Assembly (NCBI GenBank): GCA_023253875.1
Contig: JALRFC010000140.1
Span: forward strand, 1-5,675
DNA: 5,675 nt
DNA from: Candidatus Kapaibacterium sp.
GTDB lineage: Bacteria; Bacteroidota; Ignavibacteria; Kapaibacteriales; UBA961
Reading direction: 5' to 3'
Shown: one piece after another, positions 5,115 through 5,675 of the stretch
Position numbering within the stretch: position 1 is the first letter of the stretch
Layout: each line of letters opens with the position of its first letter
Program-made: the position numbers and the translations under genes
Notes under the pieces: model-generated
What the model was told of the DNA's origin: nothing
The model's input: only the letters and a program-made list of their open reading frames with translations
Database searches by the model: none

Positions 5115-5675
5115 TCATTTCTTGGTTTTGATTGTCAATGTTTCCATCACTGTCAATACAGCTTCATCGATCATATAGACAAAGTTGTCAACTTTTGTTG
5201 TGAAGAAGTTAAAGGATAAAATTGAGATAATAGCAGCGCCAAGACCGAAAGCTGTATTATACAAAGCTTCGGAAATACCAATTGACAATGCTTGAGCTGA
5301 AACAGCTCCACCACTTGCACCAAGTGCAGCAAATGCACGAATCATACCTACTGTTGTTCCCAAAAGACCAACCATAGTTGCAACTGAAGCAACTGTTGAA
5401 AGTATAACCAAATTCTTTTCAAGTAATGGTGTTTCAAGATTCATCGCTTCATCAATAGATCTTTGTACTTCTGCAATTTTCTTTTCTGGATCAAAGCTTG
5501 CATCTTTTTCCACTTGGGCATATCGCTCCAAACCAGAGCGAACGATATTGGATAAAGAACCTCTTTGTGTCGCACAAGCATCAATAGCTGCTTGAACATT
5601 ATTTGCATCAAGTTGACTTTGTACATTTTTCATGAAAACATGAAGATCTCCTGATCCACGTGCCTTGCTAATAAC
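5115..5675 (-). CDS. exbB: ExbB/TolQ/MotA-family proton channel subunit, N-terminus outside window
   Basis: ExbB forms the inner-membrane pentamer around an ExbD dimer and uses proton flow to energise TonB. The frame is open to the right edge, so 186 C-terminal residues are visible and the start is missing. An internal ATG at 5633 is not the start, because the preceding in-frame codons (VISKARGSGDLHVF) match the usual cytoplasmic region before the second helix. The two C-terminal membrane helices are clear: one contains LSTVASVATMVGLLGTTVG (about residues 92-110 of the visible part), the other ISEALYNTAFGLGAAIIS (about 134-151). The Thr in STVAS and the Thr in YNTAFG match the two pore-lining threonines known in E. 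coli ExbB. The cytoplasmic tail ends in KTKK. Next is exbD1 after a 47-nt gap. The family call is firm. ExbB rather than TolQ rests on the adjacent tonB. Confidence 0.93.
   Translation of the reverse strand, partial: VISKARGSGDLHVFMKNVQSQLDANNVQAAIDACATQRGSLSNIVRSGLERYAQVEKDASFDPEKKIAEVQRSIDEAMNLETPLLEKNLVILSTVASVATMVGLLGTTVGMIRAFAALGASGGAVSAQALSIGISEALYNTAFGLGAAIISILSFNFFTTKVDNFVYMIDEAVLTVMETLTIKTKK

Noticed and set aside
5441..5626. Minus-strand open frame overlapping exbB in another frame
   Set aside because: ExbB coding continues through this stretch in its own frame; the alternative product has no recognisable features.
1..5675. CRISPR array, tRNA, rRNA or insertion-sequence ends
   Set aside because: No spaced direct repeats, no cloverleaf-like or rRNA-like sequence and no terminal inverted repeats or transposase were seen.

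Overview
All genes that can be recognised lie on the minus strand and read right to left as one compact cluster. It encodes an ExbB/ExbD/TonB energy-transduction complex followed by accessory envelope proteins. The order is exbB (5' end outside the window), exbD1, exbD2, tonB, a small two-helix membrane protein, a PstS-like lipoprotein, a TPR protein ending in a TonB C-terminal domain, and a second TPR protein. From established knowledge, an exbB-exbD-exbD-tonB-(small membrane protein)-pstS-like-TPR order is typical of Bacteroidota and their relatives (the FCB group). Composition is AT-rich, about 35% GC by hand count over 301-540. Several starts carry good Shine-Dalgarno motifs (AGGAGG, GAGGAG, AAGGAG, AGGAG), which is unusual for Bacteroidia and Flavobacteriia. 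A Chlorobiota/Ignavibacteria/Kapabacteria-like member is therefore a better guess. This lineage call is inference.

Layout from right to left: 5675-5115 is ExbB, lacking its N-terminus. 5067-4498 and 4489-3944 are two ExbD paralogues with nearly identical membrane segments, each with the conserved Asp. 3947-3174 is TonB (membrane anchor, seven-proline run, C-terminal domain), overlapping exbD2 by ATGA. 3156-3112 is a stem-loop with a T-run that looks like an intrinsic terminator, directly against the likely ATG of the small membrane protein (3111-2884). 2894-1974 is a PstS-like lipoprotein. It is separated from the TPR-TonB protein (1973-1053) by nothing but its own TAG stop, in the same frame. 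1023-160 is a second TPR protein related to the first.

Working model: ExbB and the ExbDs form the proton-driven stator in the inner membrane and TonB carries force to outer-membrane TonB-dependent receptors. The downstream genes probably supply periplasmic partners, with a non-transport role for the PstS-like protein and a soluble TonB domain on a TPR scaffold. The terminator-like hairpin could lower expression of the accessory half relative to the motor half.

The left end (about 1-255) differs from the rest. GC rises to about 48%, the TPR pattern of the last gene stops near 256, the minus frame meets stops at 160-162 and near position 16, and a plus-strand frame is open from the edge to 252. 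I could not identify this stretch. It may be a chimeric contig end, an insertion or other rearrangement, or an error-rich continuation of the TPR gene.
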